The notes beneath the pieces are model-generated. The model had not been told where the DNA came from, ran no database searches, and saw only the letters and a program-made list of their open reading frames with translations. From Devosia sp. (GTDB lineage Bacteria > Pseudomonadota > Alphaproteobacteria > Rhizobiales > Devosiaceae), in contig NZ_JANQAH010000011.1 of the NCBI RefSeq assembly GCF_024707125.1, forward strand, positions 620,001 to 684,000: a stretch of DNA of 64,000 nucleotides. The letters are read 5' to 3'. The translations under genes were made by a program, and so were the position numbers. Positions 10,319 to 19,553 of the stretch are shown piece by piece (positions within the stretch are counted from its first letter, which is position 1; every line of letters begins with the position of its first letter).

Positions 10319-11587
10319 TCAGGCGCGGGCGAGGATCGCGTTAGCCTGCTCGACGAAGGTTTTGCCCGCCTGTTCAGCGTCGATCTGACCGAAGGAAACC
10401 TGCTGACTAAGCTCGCGGAACATCGTTTCCACTTCGGTGGCGCCTCTCGGGGGCGGAGGCGGAATGGGCGTTGCCACGGGCGTGACCGCTGCAACGAATT
10501 CGAGGGACGCGCGCGGCAGTTCGTCGAGCTCTGGTGCAAGAACCTCCTGCATGGAAGGCGACGCAGGAACGCCGCGCTCGACGCCAAGCGATTTCACGCC
10601 AATCGGGTTCATCACGAGGAAATTCGCGAGCTTGACGGCGTCCGACCTGAACTGCGATCCGGAAAAGATCGAGAAGTGCTGCGCCGGACGCATGAATTGA
10701 CCGATCAGGTCGCCGGCCCCTTGCGGATACATTGCCATGCCGAGCTTTTTAGGCGTTGCTCCCTGCAGCGCGACGATCTGGTTGGAATGCCCAAAATTCG
10801 TGGCGGCCTGGCCTTGGATCAGTAGATTTTCGCTGATCGTTTCCACGTCCAGCGCTGCAACGTCGGCGGGCGGAATGGCGCCGCGAGCGCGTGCCTGGGC
10901 CCACATGTCGAACCACTCCGCGGCGGTTTCCGCGGGAGCCCCCACGCCACCATCGCCGTAGGACTGGAAGCCTTTCTGACGAACGAAATTCTCGTAGACC
11001 AGTGCGTTTCCGCTACCGTCGCTCATCCCGTAATATTTGCCGCCATTGGCTTTCGTGACCTGCTCGGCCAGGTCGAACCATTCGCTCCAGGACGTATCGA
11101 GCGCTATGTCGATGGCACCGACTGCTGCAAACGCATCCTTGTCGTAGAAGAGCGCTGTGGTGTTGTTGCCGAGGTTGACGCCGTAGAGCTTCCCATCGAC
11201 CCGAAGAGCATCAACGGAAGACGCGGGCCAGTCGCTGATGTCGAGTTCATTGCCGACATAATCATCCAGCGGCTCGAGTACGCCGCGCTGCGCGTATTCC
11301 GCAATCTGGCTGTATCCCAGCTGCATGAGGTCGGGTGGATTGCCGCCAGCGATCTTGGTGGCGAGGCTCACAAAATAGTCCGCTGTTGAGCCCACGGTTT
11401 CCGTCTCAACAACGACACCGGGCTCGGCGGCCATGAAGTCTTCGATGGCCTTCACTGTGCGGTTCAGGCGATCTTGCCCGCCCCACCACATGGCACGCAA
11501 CCGACGTTCCTGCGCGAATGCAGGAAGTGCAGAGAGAGTAAGGGCAGCACCACCCAGTTGCAAAAGAGCTCTACGATTCAAAGACAT
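10319..11587 (-). CDS. ABC sugar-binding protein, family 1 (orphan)
   Basis: 422 residues. The N-terminus MSLNRRALLQLGGAALTLSA resembles a twin-arginine signal peptide and is followed by an AFA cleavage region. The body is a typical family 1 extracellular solute-binding protein (GGQDRLNRTVKAIEDFMAAEPG near the start). No permease or ATPase gene is adjacent, so it must use a transporter encoded elsewhere. It is transcribed toward the glycoside hydrolase, suggesting uptake of an oligosaccharide that the hydrolase then cleaves. The substrate is unknown. Confidence 0.88.
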   Translation of the reverse strand: MSLNRRALLQLGGAALTLSALPAFAQERRLRAMWWGGQDRLNRTVKAIEDFMAAEPGVVVETETVGSTADYFVSLATKIAGGNPPDLMQLGYSQIAEYAQRGVLEPLDDYVGNELDISDWPASSVDALRVDGKLYGVNLGNNTTALFYDKDAFAAVGAIDIALDTSWSEWFDLAEQVTKANGGKYYGMSDGSGNALVYENFVRQKGFQSYGDGGVGAPAETAAEWFDMWAQARARGAIPPADVAALDVETISENLLIQGQAATNFGHSNQIVALQGATPKKLGMAMYPQGAGDLIGQFMRPAQHFSIFSGSQFRSDAVKLANFLVMNPIGVKSLGVERGVPASPSMQEVLAPELDELPRASLEFVAAVTPVATPIPPPPPRGATEVETMFRELSQQVSFGQIDAEQAGKTFVEQANAILARA

Positions 11588-12215
11588 ACCTATTTCTCCT
11601 CATCAACAGGCATTGAACGTCAGGATCAGCTCGCTCCTGGAACCATCAGCTTCCAGTTACGGCGCGCTAACCAACTCAAATTTCAGCATAATTTTGAGCA
11701 AGCGCACGCCATCGCACAACCGCAGGGTCACTTGCGGCCGGACAAGCTTTAGTCAAAACCATCATCTTGTATGGAAGAATTTGCAGATTTTCTCGCGCAT
11801 GTCACTATCGATTTCTGCGGTTTCGCAAAAAATCGACAATCAATGGTCGAATTTTGACAAAAAATCGAAACCAAGGCGCTGTTCGATCAGGCTGGCGTTG
11901 AAGACAATTCAGCAGGCAAGCCGAGAAAAACACCCCGGAACAAACGCTGACGCAACCGAGGCTCAGTATTTGAGCGCAGCAGCATCGTGGCAGCTTCTCG
12001 GCGATTTTGGTTTGAACGATCGCGGCCACTCAGGCCGAGGCGAAACTGCTCGTGTGCACTGCGCGCCCCAGGAAGTCGCCTGAGCTCTTGCACATTCCAA
12101 GACGGCCGCCCCTAAGCGGCGGCGCATTGCTCTTCATCAAAGAAAAGAAAAGTGCCCCACCCCGGAAGGGGTGGGAGCAAACCGCCTCGCATATCGCTTC
12201 AGAGACAGGCCAAAC
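11588..12215. other. Intergenic region with upstream direct repeats
   Basis: About 630 nt with no credible gene. It should hold the promoter for the minus-strand binding-protein gene. Two direct repeats of AAAAAATCGA at 11828-11837 and 11860-11869 are spaced 32 bp (three helical turns) and lie in AT-rich sequence, so they could be regulator sites. The right end carries the terminator of the TRAP operon. Confidence 0.4.
12140..12175 (-). terminator. Rho-independent terminator of the TRAP operon
   Basis: A perfect 8-bp GC-rich stem (CCCACCCC/GGGGTGGG, GGAA tetraloop) at 12156-12175 is followed, reading the minus strand, by the T-rich tract CTTTTCTTTTCTTTG. It lies about 40 nt after the dctM stop codon and is the clearest intrinsic terminator in the window. 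Confidence 0.85.
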
Positions 12216-13517
12216 CTACTGCATCGCCCCTGCCTGTCGCGGCAGCCACAGCACCAGGTCAGGGATGTAGGTAATCATGAACAGCACCACAATCAGCAGC
12301 AGCAGGTGCGGCCAGAGCTCCTTGATCATGGCACTGATCGGTATGCCGTTCACCGCCTTGATGACGAAGAGCAGCATGCCCATGGGCGGGGTGATGAGGC
12401 CGATCATCATGTTGAGCACCAGCACGACGCCGAGATGCACAAGATCGATGCCGAGCGCGAGAGCGGTCGGGATGAACAAAGGCACGATGACGAGCTGGAT
12501 GGTTGAGACGTCGAGGAAACAGCCGAGGATCAGGAAGAGGATGTTCAGCAAGAGCAGGAACAGCCAGGCTTCCATCTGGTAGTAGGCGAAGAACTCATAG
12601 ACCATCTGCGGGATGCGCTCGACGGCAATGACATAGTTGAAGATGAAGGCACCGCAGAGAACGACAGAGACAACTGCCGTGGTCTTGACCGTGGCATAGA
12701 CCACCGCGGCGAAGCTCTTGGGACCCAGAGTGCGATAGGCAAAGAGGGCCAGAAGCAGGGCATAGAAGGCGGAGACGGCAGCCGCTTCGGTGGGCGTGAA
12801 GACGCCGGTATAGATGCCACCGAGCAAGATGACCGGCATCAGCAGGGCGGGAAAGGCCCTGAGAAAGATCATCGGGAACTGACGGAAGGGGATGGCATCT
12901 TCAACCGGGAAGCCACGCCTCTTGGCAGTGAAATAAGCTGCGACCATCTGGAAGCCGACGATCAACAATGCGGGGACCACGCCGCCGAGGAACAGTGCGC
13001 CGATCGAGGCCGACGACACCAGGGCATAGTAGACCATGGGGATGGAGGGCGGGAAAATCGGCCCGACCACGGCCGTTGCCGCAGTCAGCGCACCGGCATA
13101 GCCGGGCGGATAGCGGTTTTCGCGCATCATCATGTCGTTGACGACCTTGCCCACGCCTGCGGCGTCGGAAATGGCGCTGCCGCTCATGCCCGAGAAGATG
13201 AGGCTGGTGAGGATGTTCACCTGCGCCATGCCGCCGGGGCTACGGCCAACAAGGGCCAAACAGAATTGCAGTAATCGATCGGATATCTTGCCGGCGTCCA
13301 TGATATTGGCGGCAAAGATGAAGAGCGGCACGGCGACGGCGGCGAAATTGCCGAAAATGCCGTTAAGCACCATTTCGGCGCCGAGACCAACGTCGCGACC
13401 GGAAATGAAGAGATAGAGAACGCTCGAGGCGATCATGGCGATGCCCATGGGCAGGCCGGCGATCGTGGTCGCGACGAGAACCACGAGCATGATGGGAAGG
13501 GCGTATTCAGCCAGCAT
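12216..13517 (-). CDS. dctM: TRAP transporter large permease (DctM family)
   Basis: 433 residues, nearly all hydrophobic, with about 12 membrane helices. It is the DctM subunit of a tripartite ATP-independent periplasmic transporter, driving sodium- or proton-coupled uptake across the inner membrane. Family landmarks include GRSPGGMAQVNILTSLIFSG with SGSAISDAAGVGK and TPPMGMLLFV. It is last in the order dctP-dctQ-dctM, 18 nt after dctQ, and is followed by an intrinsic terminator. A carboxylated sugar is a likely substrate, inferred from the rhamnosidase and aldolase genes alongside. Confidence 0.95.
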   Translation of the reverse strand: MLAEYALPIMLVVLVATTIAGLPMGIAMIASSVLYLFISGRDVGLGAEMVLNGIFGNFAAVAVPLFIFAANIMDAGKISDRLLQFCLALVGRSPGGMAQVNILTSLIFSGMSGSAISDAAGVGKVVNDMMMRENRYPPGYAGALTAATAVVGPIFPPSIPMVYYALVSSASIGALFLGGVVPALLIVGFQMVAAYFTAKRRGFPVEDAIPFRQFPMIFLRAFPALLMPVILLGGIYTGVFTPTEAAAVSAFYALLLALFAYRTLGPKSFAAVVYATVKTTAVVSVVLCGAFIFNYVIAVERIPQMVYEFFAYYQMEAWLFLLLLNILFLILGCFLDVSTIQLVIVPLFIPTALALGIDLVHLGVVLVLNMMIGLITPPMGMLLFVIKAVNGIPISAMIKELWPHLLLLIVVLFMITYIPDLVLWLPRQAGAMQ

Positions 13518-13535
13518 AATGAACCTCGCGCGGCG

Positions 13536-14045
13536 CTAGATCTGCTTGCCCCAATCGGGCGTGAACAGGCGCCATAGCCGCACTGCGGCCTGGATGGTGA
13601 AATTGACCACGAACAGCAGGTAGCAGCCGTAAATCCAGGTCATGGAGATCCGCAGCACCGGACTGCGCTTGCGCAGCAGGAATTCGAGATAGTCCCAGGT
13701 GGCGGGGATCAGCAGCAGGAAAGTGGCGATGAGGACGACCATCGAGAAGATGGTCATGATGCGCTTTACCCGCGGCGTCATGACCTCATAGACGACGTCG
13801 AATGCGACATGCTCGCGGATATTGACCATGAATGCCGCCGCCCAGAACACGGTCCAGACGAAGGCAATCATCGTCACTTCTTCCGTCCACAGGATCGGAC
13901 GGTTGACGACGTAGCGGAAGAAAATCTGGACGATGAAGCCGAGGAAGGCGGTGGTGAAGAGAAGGACGCCGACAAGGTCGGCGCCCTCCTTGAGTACCCG
14001 CAGCCATGTCGGCATCCGCCTCACGGATGCGGTGTAGTCGGTCAT
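13536..14045 (-). CDS. dctQ: TRAP transporter small permease (DctQ family)
   Basis: 169 residues with four membrane helices and the family motif FFRYVVNRPILWTEEV, in which Trp-Thr-Glu-Glu is characteristic of DctQ. It forms the membrane complex with the large subunit. It starts 3 nt after the dctP stop codon, so the operon is tightly coupled. Confidence 0.93.
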   Translation of the reverse strand: MTDYTASVRRMPTWLRVLKEGADLVGVLLFTTAFLGFIVQIFFRYVVNRPILWTEEVTMIAFVWTVFWAAAFMVNIREHVAFDVVYEVMTPRVKRIMTIFSMVVLIATFLLLIPATWDYLEFLLRKRSPVLRISMTWIYGCYLLFVVNFTIQAAVRLWRLFTPDWGKQI

Positions 14046-14048
14046 GAT

Positions 14049-15044
14049 TTACTCGGCGGCAAGGGCGTTGATCTTCTCGACCCAGCCTTCTGGCCAGGAG
14101 GCCGCCCGGTCGGAGGTGAGATAGAAATCCTGAACGTGGGTACGGAAGGCATCGACGTCGGGCGTGGTGATCGTCAGACCCTTCTCCTCGAAGAAGGACA
14201 CGAGGCGTTCTTCATTGGCGAGACGCTCTGTATTGTTCCAGTCGCATGAAGCAACGGCCGCCTCGGTCATTGCCGCCTTTTCCTCGTCAGTCAGCTGCTC
14301 CCACGTCTGGTTGTTGACGGCAACATTGATGCCGTCGACGAGGTGGCTGGTGAGGACGATCTGCTTGGTGACTTCGTAGAACTTTGCAGCCTCTACGGAC
14401 GGGAGGGGATTGTCCTGACCGTCGATCGTGCCGGCCTGCAGGCCAAGATAGACTTCGCCAAACGGAAGCGGCGTCGGGTTGGCGCCAAGAGCCTGGCCCA
14501 GGAACAGCCACGCGTCGGACGATGGCATGCGCAGCTTTATGCCGGCCAGATCGGCGGGCGTTGCGACTTCGCGGGCTTCACGCAAGTTCACCTGGCGAGT
14601 GCCGAGATAGCAGGTATCGAGGAGCTGGATGCCCATCTCGTCAGACACGCGCTGCTTGAATTCGGTGCCGATATCGCTGGCGAAAAAGGCGCGGTAGTGC
14701 TCGGGGCTCTGGAACAGGTAGCCGGCAGTGAGCAGGCCGAACTCGGGAATGGCGTCCGCGATGAGCTGGAAAGACACATAGGTCATTTCGGCATTGCCGC
14801 GCTGCAGTGCGTCAAGGTCGGCGCCCTGTGCAAACAGCGAGCCCGAGTCATAGAGCTGGATATCGTATCGGCCCGGCGAAAGCTCTTCGAGCTTGTCGGC
14901 AAAAACCTTCATGGCCTGGGTGTGGAGGTCCGTGGGGACGCTCGGCACGGTATATTTCAGCTCGAGCCTGTCTTGGCCGAGAGTGGCCCCGGTGAGCGCG
15001 AGAACGGAGACTGCCGCAAGGGCAAGCGAGGTAAGACGGGTCAT
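14049..15044 (-). CDS. dctP: TRAP transporter substrate-binding protein (DctP family)
   Basis: 331 residues with a Sec signal peptide (MTRLTSLALAAVSVLALTGA). The family core is present, including GIKLRMPSSDAWLFLGQALG and PLPFGEVYLGLQAGTIDGQDNP, where the arginine is the usual carboxylate-binding residue. I chose the ATG at 15044 because GGAGGAGGG lies just upstream; the frame is open a little further. It is the first gene of the TRAP operon and faces the DapA-like gene across a shared 166-nt regulatory region. The conserved arginine implies an organic acid ligand. Confidence 0.93.
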   Translation of the reverse strand: MTRLTSLALAAVSVLALTGATLGQDRLELKYTVPSVPTDLHTQAMKVFADKLEELSPGRYDIQLYDSGSLFAQGADLDALQRGNAEMTYVSFQLIADAIPEFGLLTAGYLFQSPEHYRAFFASDIGTEFKQRVSDEMGIQLLDTCYLGTRQVNLREAREVATPADLAGIKLRMPSSDAWLFLGQALGANPTPLPFGEVYLGLQAGTIDGQDNPLPSVEAAKFYEVTKQIVLTSHLVDGINVAVNNQTWEQLTDEEKAAMTEAAVASCDWNNTERLANEERLVSFFEEKGLTITTPDVDAFRTHVQDFYLTSDRAASWPEGWVEKINALAAE

Positions 15045-15151
15045 GGATCCCTCCTCCAAGGGTGTAATCGACCGACTGGCGCCCTAGCCTCCCAGACCAC
15101 TGGCGCACTTGAATGGTAGTACCTTGCATAAACGCCATACTCATGTAAACA

Positions 15152-15189
15152 GTGATTTATCAATTGATGTGCTGACTGATTGTATCAGT
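15152..15189. promoter_or_regulatory. Candidate GntR operator pair in the TRAP/aldolase divergent region
   Basis: A perfect inverted repeat ACTGAT-TGT-ATCAGT lies at 15175-15189, and a related TGATTTATCA at 15152-15161, 25 bp away. They sit between the divergent dctP and DapA-like genes, close upstream of the latter. FadR-type GntR proteins bind short palindromes of this size, and a GntR gene is third in the locus. Binding is inferred. Confidence 0.5.
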
Positions 15190-15210
15190 TGCGCAATGAG
15201 GAGATTTCTA

Positions 15211-16110
15211 GTGGCTGCCGCAGACCTTAGAGGCGTTATCACCGCGTCGATCACCCCCTTCGCCGACGATTTCAGCGTGGACGTGAAGCGACTCGCCGCC
15301 CACTCGGCAAACCTGCTTGCGGCCGGCTGCAGCTTTGTTTCCACCTTTGGCACGACCGGCGAAGGCGCTTCGCTTTCGACCCGCGAAAAGGTTGCGGCCC
15401 TCAACGCCATCAAGGCCAGCGGGGCCGACATGTCGCGTCAGGTTCCCGGCGTCATGACGCCGACGCTGGACGATGCTGCCGAAATGATCGTCGGCATTGC
15501 CAATGCCGGCTGCCGGGCGGCCCTCGTGCTGCCGCCCTACTACTATGGCACGAGCGAAGCCGGCATTGCCGGCTGGTACGATGCCCTGATCGAGCGCACG
15601 AAATCGGCCACCCAGATCGACATTCTGCTTTACAATATCCCGCAGCTGAGCCGCATTCGCTTCACCGCTGACTTGGTGAAACTGATCCTGTCCAAGCACG
15701 CCGCGCGCATTGTCGGCATCAAGGATTCTACTGGCGATGCCGACAATGGTGTGATGCTGGCGAAAACCTTCCCCGACCTCTCGATCTTCACCGGCGATGA
15801 CCGCGTTTTGCCCACTCTGCTCGCCAATGGGGGTGCCGGCATGATCGGCGGCATGCCCAATGTTTTCGCGAAAGACCTCGTGGCGCTCTACAATGATCCG
15901 AAGAACGCCGATCTCCTCGCCAAGCAGACGACGCGCATTCTCGCCGTGGACAAGGGCGGTTCGCTTGTGGCGCTGAAGGCTGCACTTGCCCAATATAGTG
16001 GCGACGAAAATTATGCCCGCGTGCTGCCGCCGCTGAAACCGCTCGAAGGCCAAGGCCGCACGGACCTATTGCAGACCTTTGCGCAAAGCGGTTTCGACGC
16101 CGCTGCCTGA
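15211..16110 (+). CDS. DapA/NAL-family class I aldolase or dehydratase
   Basis: 299 residues from a GTG start at 15211, which has GAGGAG 7 nt upstream; an ATG at 15196 is the alternative. The family features are GTTGEG, the catalytic Tyr141 in LLYNIPQLS and the Schiff-base Lys171 in VGIKDST. Such enzymes cleave or dehydrate 2-keto-3-deoxy sugar acids, N-acetylneuraminate or dihydrodipicolinate. The neighbouring TRAP importer, GntR regulator and rhamnosidase make a sugar-acid role more likely than lysine biosynthesis. It heads a three-gene plus-strand operon. Confidence 0.88.
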   Translation: MAAADLRGVITASITPFADDFSVDVKRLAAHSANLLAAGCSFVSTFGTTGEGASLSTREKVAALNAIKASGADMSRQVPGVMTPTLDDAAEMIVGIANAGCRAALVLPPYYYGTSEAGIAGWYDALIERTKSATQIDILLYNIPQLSRIRFTADLVKLILSKHAARIVGIKDSTGDADNGVMLAKTFPDLSIFTGDDRVLPTLLANGGAGMIGGMPNVFAKDLVALYNDPKNADLLAKQTTRILAVDKGGSLVALKAALAQYSGDENYARVLPPLKPLEGQGRTDLLQTFAQSGFDAAA

Positions 16111-16170
16111 TGTTGTCTGGCGCCGGACAGGGTAATAGTTCGGCAAGAGCACAAAAAGGACTTGGGAATC

Positions 16171-16854
16171 ATGTCGGTCAGCGACAGCGCCTCAGCCGAA
16201 GCCCCAGCCGAACGGGCCTCCGTCAAAAGCGCGGCTTATGAAAAGTTCCGGCAGGCGCTGTTCGATGGGCGCCTGCGGCCCGGCCAGTTCGTGTCCCAGC
16301 GCGAACTGGTCGCTCTTCTCGGCCTTTCGATCGGCGCGCTGCGCGAACTGCTGCCGCGGCTCGAATTGGAAGGCCTGCTGCGCGTCATGCCGCAACGCGG
16401 CATCCAGATCACCCAGATCGACCTGCCGATGATCCGGCAAGCCTTTCAGATGCGCATGGCGCTCGAGCGCGAAGCCGTTCTTACAGCGGTGCGGAAGCTC
16501 GACGACGCAGTGCTTGACGAGCAGGAAGCGCTTCATCGGGCCATCGTTGATGAGGTGAGGACCAATCCCAGCCCCAATCTTTTTGAGCGGGGCCAGCAGG
16601 TCGATGATGGCTTCCATGCGCTCCTCATTGCCACGACGCAGAATGATCTTCTTGCCCAGGCCTATGCGGTCAATGCCATCCGCATCAGGCTGATCAAGCT
16701 CGACCGGGTGACGCTGTCGGCTGGCGTGTTGCCGGCCGCCTTTGCCGACCACTTGGCGATCATCGCCGCCATCCGCTCGCGCGACGCCCATGCCGCCATC
16801 GATGCAATGGACCGGCACATGATGAACGCCCGAGAGCGCGCTCTCGAACTCTAG
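16171..16854 (+). CDS. GntR-family regulator, FadR subfamily
   Basis: 227 residues. The winged-helix domain lies at about 20-90 (LRPGQFVSQRELVALLGLS, then RVMPQRGIQITQ). An all-helical FCD-like ligand-binding domain follows. I chose the ATG at 16171; a TTG nine bases earlier is too close to the AAGGA site. It lies 60 nt after the DapA-like gene and 11 nt before the rhamnosidase gene, and is the likely local repressor acting at the palindromes near 15175. Confidence 0.9.
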   Translation: MSVSDSASAEAPAERASVKSAAYEKFRQALFDGRLRPGQFVSQRELVALLGLSIGALRELLPRLELEGLLRVMPQRGIQITQIDLPMIRQAFQMRMALEREAVLTAVRKLDDAVLDEQEALHRAIVDEVRTNPSPNLFERGQQVDDGFHALLIATTQNDLLAQAYAVNAIRIRLIKLDRVTLSAGVLPAAFADHLAIIAAIRSRDAHAAIDAMDRHMMNARERALEL

Positions 16855-16865
16855 TAGGTTTTCCA

Positions 16866-19517
16866 ATGCCCCAATTGCGGCCCATTGACCTTCGCTGCGA
16901 GCACCTCGCCACGGCGCATGGGCTCAATTCGCCAATCCCCCGCTTCGGCTGGGGCCTCGAGGGCGACGGGCAAAACCAGCGCCAGACGGCCTATCGGATC
17001 GTGGTCGCCGAGACCGGGAATGGCCGAATCTTTTGGGATTCTGGCAAAATTCTATCCAACAACACGCAGCTTGTTCCCTATGCTGGCGAACCACTGTCGA
17101 GTGACGCGGTGCTGGATTGGACCGTGCAGGTCTGGGACGAGGCCGACCGGTTAGGGGCCACGGCCAGCCCGGCGCGCATCTTTACGGGGCTGAAATCCGA
17201 CGACTGGCAGGCCGAATGGATCGCCCGCTATTTCGTGCTGCCGGCCGGCCGCGAAGTGCCCGCCGACAATGCCTATGACAACCGTTGGCAGGCGCGACCT
17301 GCGGACTATCTGCGCCGGAGCTTTGCAAGCGCTGACTCGCCGGTGCGGGCGACGCTTTATGTGACGGCGCTCGGCCTCTATGAGGCATATCTCAACGGCC
17401 AGCGCATTGGCGATCACGTCATCGCGCCGGGCTGGACCGACTATCACCGACGCGTCGAGTATCAGGTCCACGACGTGACGGCGCTTGTACAGGCAGGCGA
17501 CAACGTCCTCGGCGCCATTTTGGGCGAGGGGTGGTATTCCGGGCGCGTCGGGCACAACCAGCGCCGCGCCGGCAATCACTATGGTGGCCGCCCCGCCCTT
17601 TTCTGCCAGCTCCATCTGCACTATGCCGACGGCAGCAACATGATCGTCGCCTCGGACGAGCACTGGCAAACCCGGCAGGGTCCGATTTGCTATTCCGACT
17701 TCTTGATGGGTGAGATGTATGATGCCCGTCTCGAACTGCAAGATTGGGCAACGGCGCCGGGCGTGCAAGTGGGCTGGCAACCCGCCGAGGTTTTCACCCC
17801 CGACCCGCGCGCGCCAGAACTCGATGCCGCACGCGTGCAGCCGGCTCGAGAAGTGGCGCGTGTCCCCGCGCAATTCTCACACCTCGCAACCGACGGCGCG
17901 GCGATTTTTGACCTCGGGCAAAACATCGCCGGCTATTGCGAGCTGACTGTGCAAGCCAGTGCCGGCGCTTGCTTCACACTGCGCCACGGAGAAGTTCTCG
18001 ATGGGGACGGCGAACTCTATGTCGCCAATCTCCGCCACGCCGTCGCGACAGACGTTTTCATTGCCGCCGGGAACGGCGAGGAGACATTCAAGCCGCGCTT
18101 CACCTTCCACGGCTTTCGCTATGTCGAGCTGACCTTGCCCGAAGGAGTTTCGCCTGAAGCGATCAGGCTAACCGGCATCGCCATCCAGACCGACACGCCG
18201 ATAACAGGCGAGATCGAAACCGGCCACCCGCTCGTCAACCAGCTTCTGTCCAATATTTTCTGGAGCCAACGCGACAATTTCCTCTCGGTGCCGACCGATT
18301 GCCCGCAGCGCGACGAGCGCTATGGCTGGTCCGCCGACGCGCAGGTTTTTTGGAAGACCGCCGGCTATTTCGCAGATGTTTCGGCCTTCCTCACCAAATG
18401 GATGCTCGACCTCGAGGACGGCCAATCGCCAGATGGAGCTTTCCCCGATGTGGCGCCGACCAAGCCTTTGAACCCCTATCGCCTGACCCCGCAGCCCGGC
18501 GCGCCCGCCTGGGGCGATGCACCCATCATCATGGCCTGGGACCATTGGCTGCGCTATGGCGACCGCGATTTTCTCGCCCGCTTCTACCCCTCTTTCCAGG
18601 CCTGGATGGAGCATATCGGCCGCCCCAATCCCGATTTCATCCGCCGCAACGCGGTCTACAACAACTACGGCGACTGGCTGAGCGTGGGCCCCGCATCCGA
18701 CCGCACGCTGGTCGCGACCGCCTATTGGCACCGCGTCGCCGATCTCATGGCCCGCATTGCCGACACCCTCGGCCACGCGACAGATTCGGCGGCCTACAAC
18801 CAGCTCGCCCGTTCCATCGCCAAGGCGTTTTGCGCCGAATATCTCGACAAGAACGGCCGCCTGACTGGCGACACGCAGACCGCCTACCTCCTCGCGCTAG
18901 ACTTCAACCTCCTGCCCGAGGCTATGCGCCCCGCCGCCACAAAACGCCTCGTTGAGTTGATCGAGGCTGCAGACGGGCACCTCCAAACCGGCTTTCTGGG
19001 CGTCCGTCATATCTGCCCAGTCCTCTCCGAAAACGGTGCGGCTGATCTCGCCGTCGACCTCCTCCTCAAGGACACCTATCCCAGCTGGGGCTTTTCGATT
19101 CGTCAGGGCGCAACCACCATCTGGGAGCGCTGGGACGGCTGGACCCCCGACAAGGGCTTCCAGAGCGTCAACATGAACTCCTTCAACCATTACGCCTATG
19201 GCGCAGTGGGCGAATGGATCTGGTCACGTATCGCCGGAATAGACTGGTGCGAGCGGGGTCCGGGTTATCGCGAACTACGCCTAAGGCCGCTCTTCGACAG
19301 CCGCATCGGTCATTGCCGCGCGAGCTACAGGGCGCATACGGGCATCGTCTCCAGTCATTGGGTGATGCACGGGGACACAGTTGAATGGAGGGTCTCAATT
19401 CCGCCGAACTGCGCCGCGGTCATCGAGTTGCCACCGGGATGGCTGTCGAAGGAACACAGCGACAGACTTGGCGCAGGAACGTACGACCTTAGGCTCTACA
19501 AGAGTGCCAATGGCTGA
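16866..19517 (+). CDS. GH78 alpha-L-rhamnosidase
   Basis: 883 residues, no signal peptide, so probably cytoplasmic. The domain order fits family 78: an N-terminal beta-sandwich, a carbohydrate-binding-like domain (LYVTALGLYEAYLNGQRIGD, then PGWTDYHRR), a second beta domain, an (alpha/alpha)6 barrel and a C-terminal beta domain. The active-site block PTDCPQRDERYGWSADAQ near residue 480 is the family hallmark with its catalytic acid. It releases terminal L-rhamnose from glycans or glycosides. It is the last gene of the aldolase-GntR operon; imported rhamnose-containing oligosaccharides or unsaturated rhamnogalacturonides are plausible substrates. Confidence 0.93.
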   Translation: MPQLRPIDLRCEHLATAHGLNSPIPRFGWGLEGDGQNQRQTAYRIVVAETGNGRIFWDSGKILSNNTQLVPYAGEPLSSDAVLDWTVQVWDEADRLGATASPARIFTGLKSDDWQAEWIARYFVLPAGREVPADNAYDNRWQARPADYLRRSFASADSPVRATLYVTALGLYEAYLNGQRIGDHVIAPGWTDYHRRVEYQVHDVTALVQAGDNVLGAILGEGWYSGRVGHNQRRAGNHYGGRPALFCQLHLHYADGSNMIVASDEHWQTRQGPICYSDFLMGEMYDARLELQDWATAPGVQVGWQPAEVFTPDPRAPELDAARVQPAREVARVPAQFSHLATDGAAIFDLGQNIAGYCELTVQASAGACFTLRHGEVLDGDGELYVANLRHAVATDVFIAAGNGEETFKPRFTFHGFRYVELTLPEGVSPEAIRLTGIAIQTDTPITGEIETGHPLVNQLLSNIFWSQRDNFLSVPTDCPQRDERYGWSADAQVFWKTAGYFADVSAFLTKWMLDLEDGQSPDGAFPDVAPTKPLNPYRLTPQPGAPAWGDAPIIMAWDHWLRYGDRDFLARFYPSFQAWMEHIGRPNPDFIRRNAVYNNYGDWLSVGPASDRTLVATAYWHRVADLMARIADTLGHATDSAAYNQLARSIAKAFCAEYLDKNGRLTGDTQTAYLLALDFNLLPEAMRPAATKRLVELIEAADGHLQTGFLGVRHICPVLSENGAADLAVDLLLKDTYPSWGFSIRQGATTIWERWDGWTPDKGFQSVNMNSFNHYAYGAVGEWIWSRIAGIDWCERGPGYRELRLRPLFDSRIGHCRASYRAHTGIVSSHWVMHGDTVEWRVSIPPNCAAVIELPPGWLSKEHSDRLGAGTYDLRLYKSANG

Positions 19518-19553
19518 TCTCCAAGGCCCGGGATATGCGTTGTCCTTCGCAGG

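Noticed and set aside
11433..12083. Plus-strand frame over the binding-protein start and the intergenic region
   Set aside because: It covers the antisense of a signal peptide and then low-complexity AT-rich DNA, with no domain or ribosome site.
12156..12175. Possible CRISPR- or REP-like palindrome
   Set aside because: A single copy with a T-rich tail on the minus strand is simply the intrinsic terminator of the TRAP operon. No repeat arrays were seen in the window.
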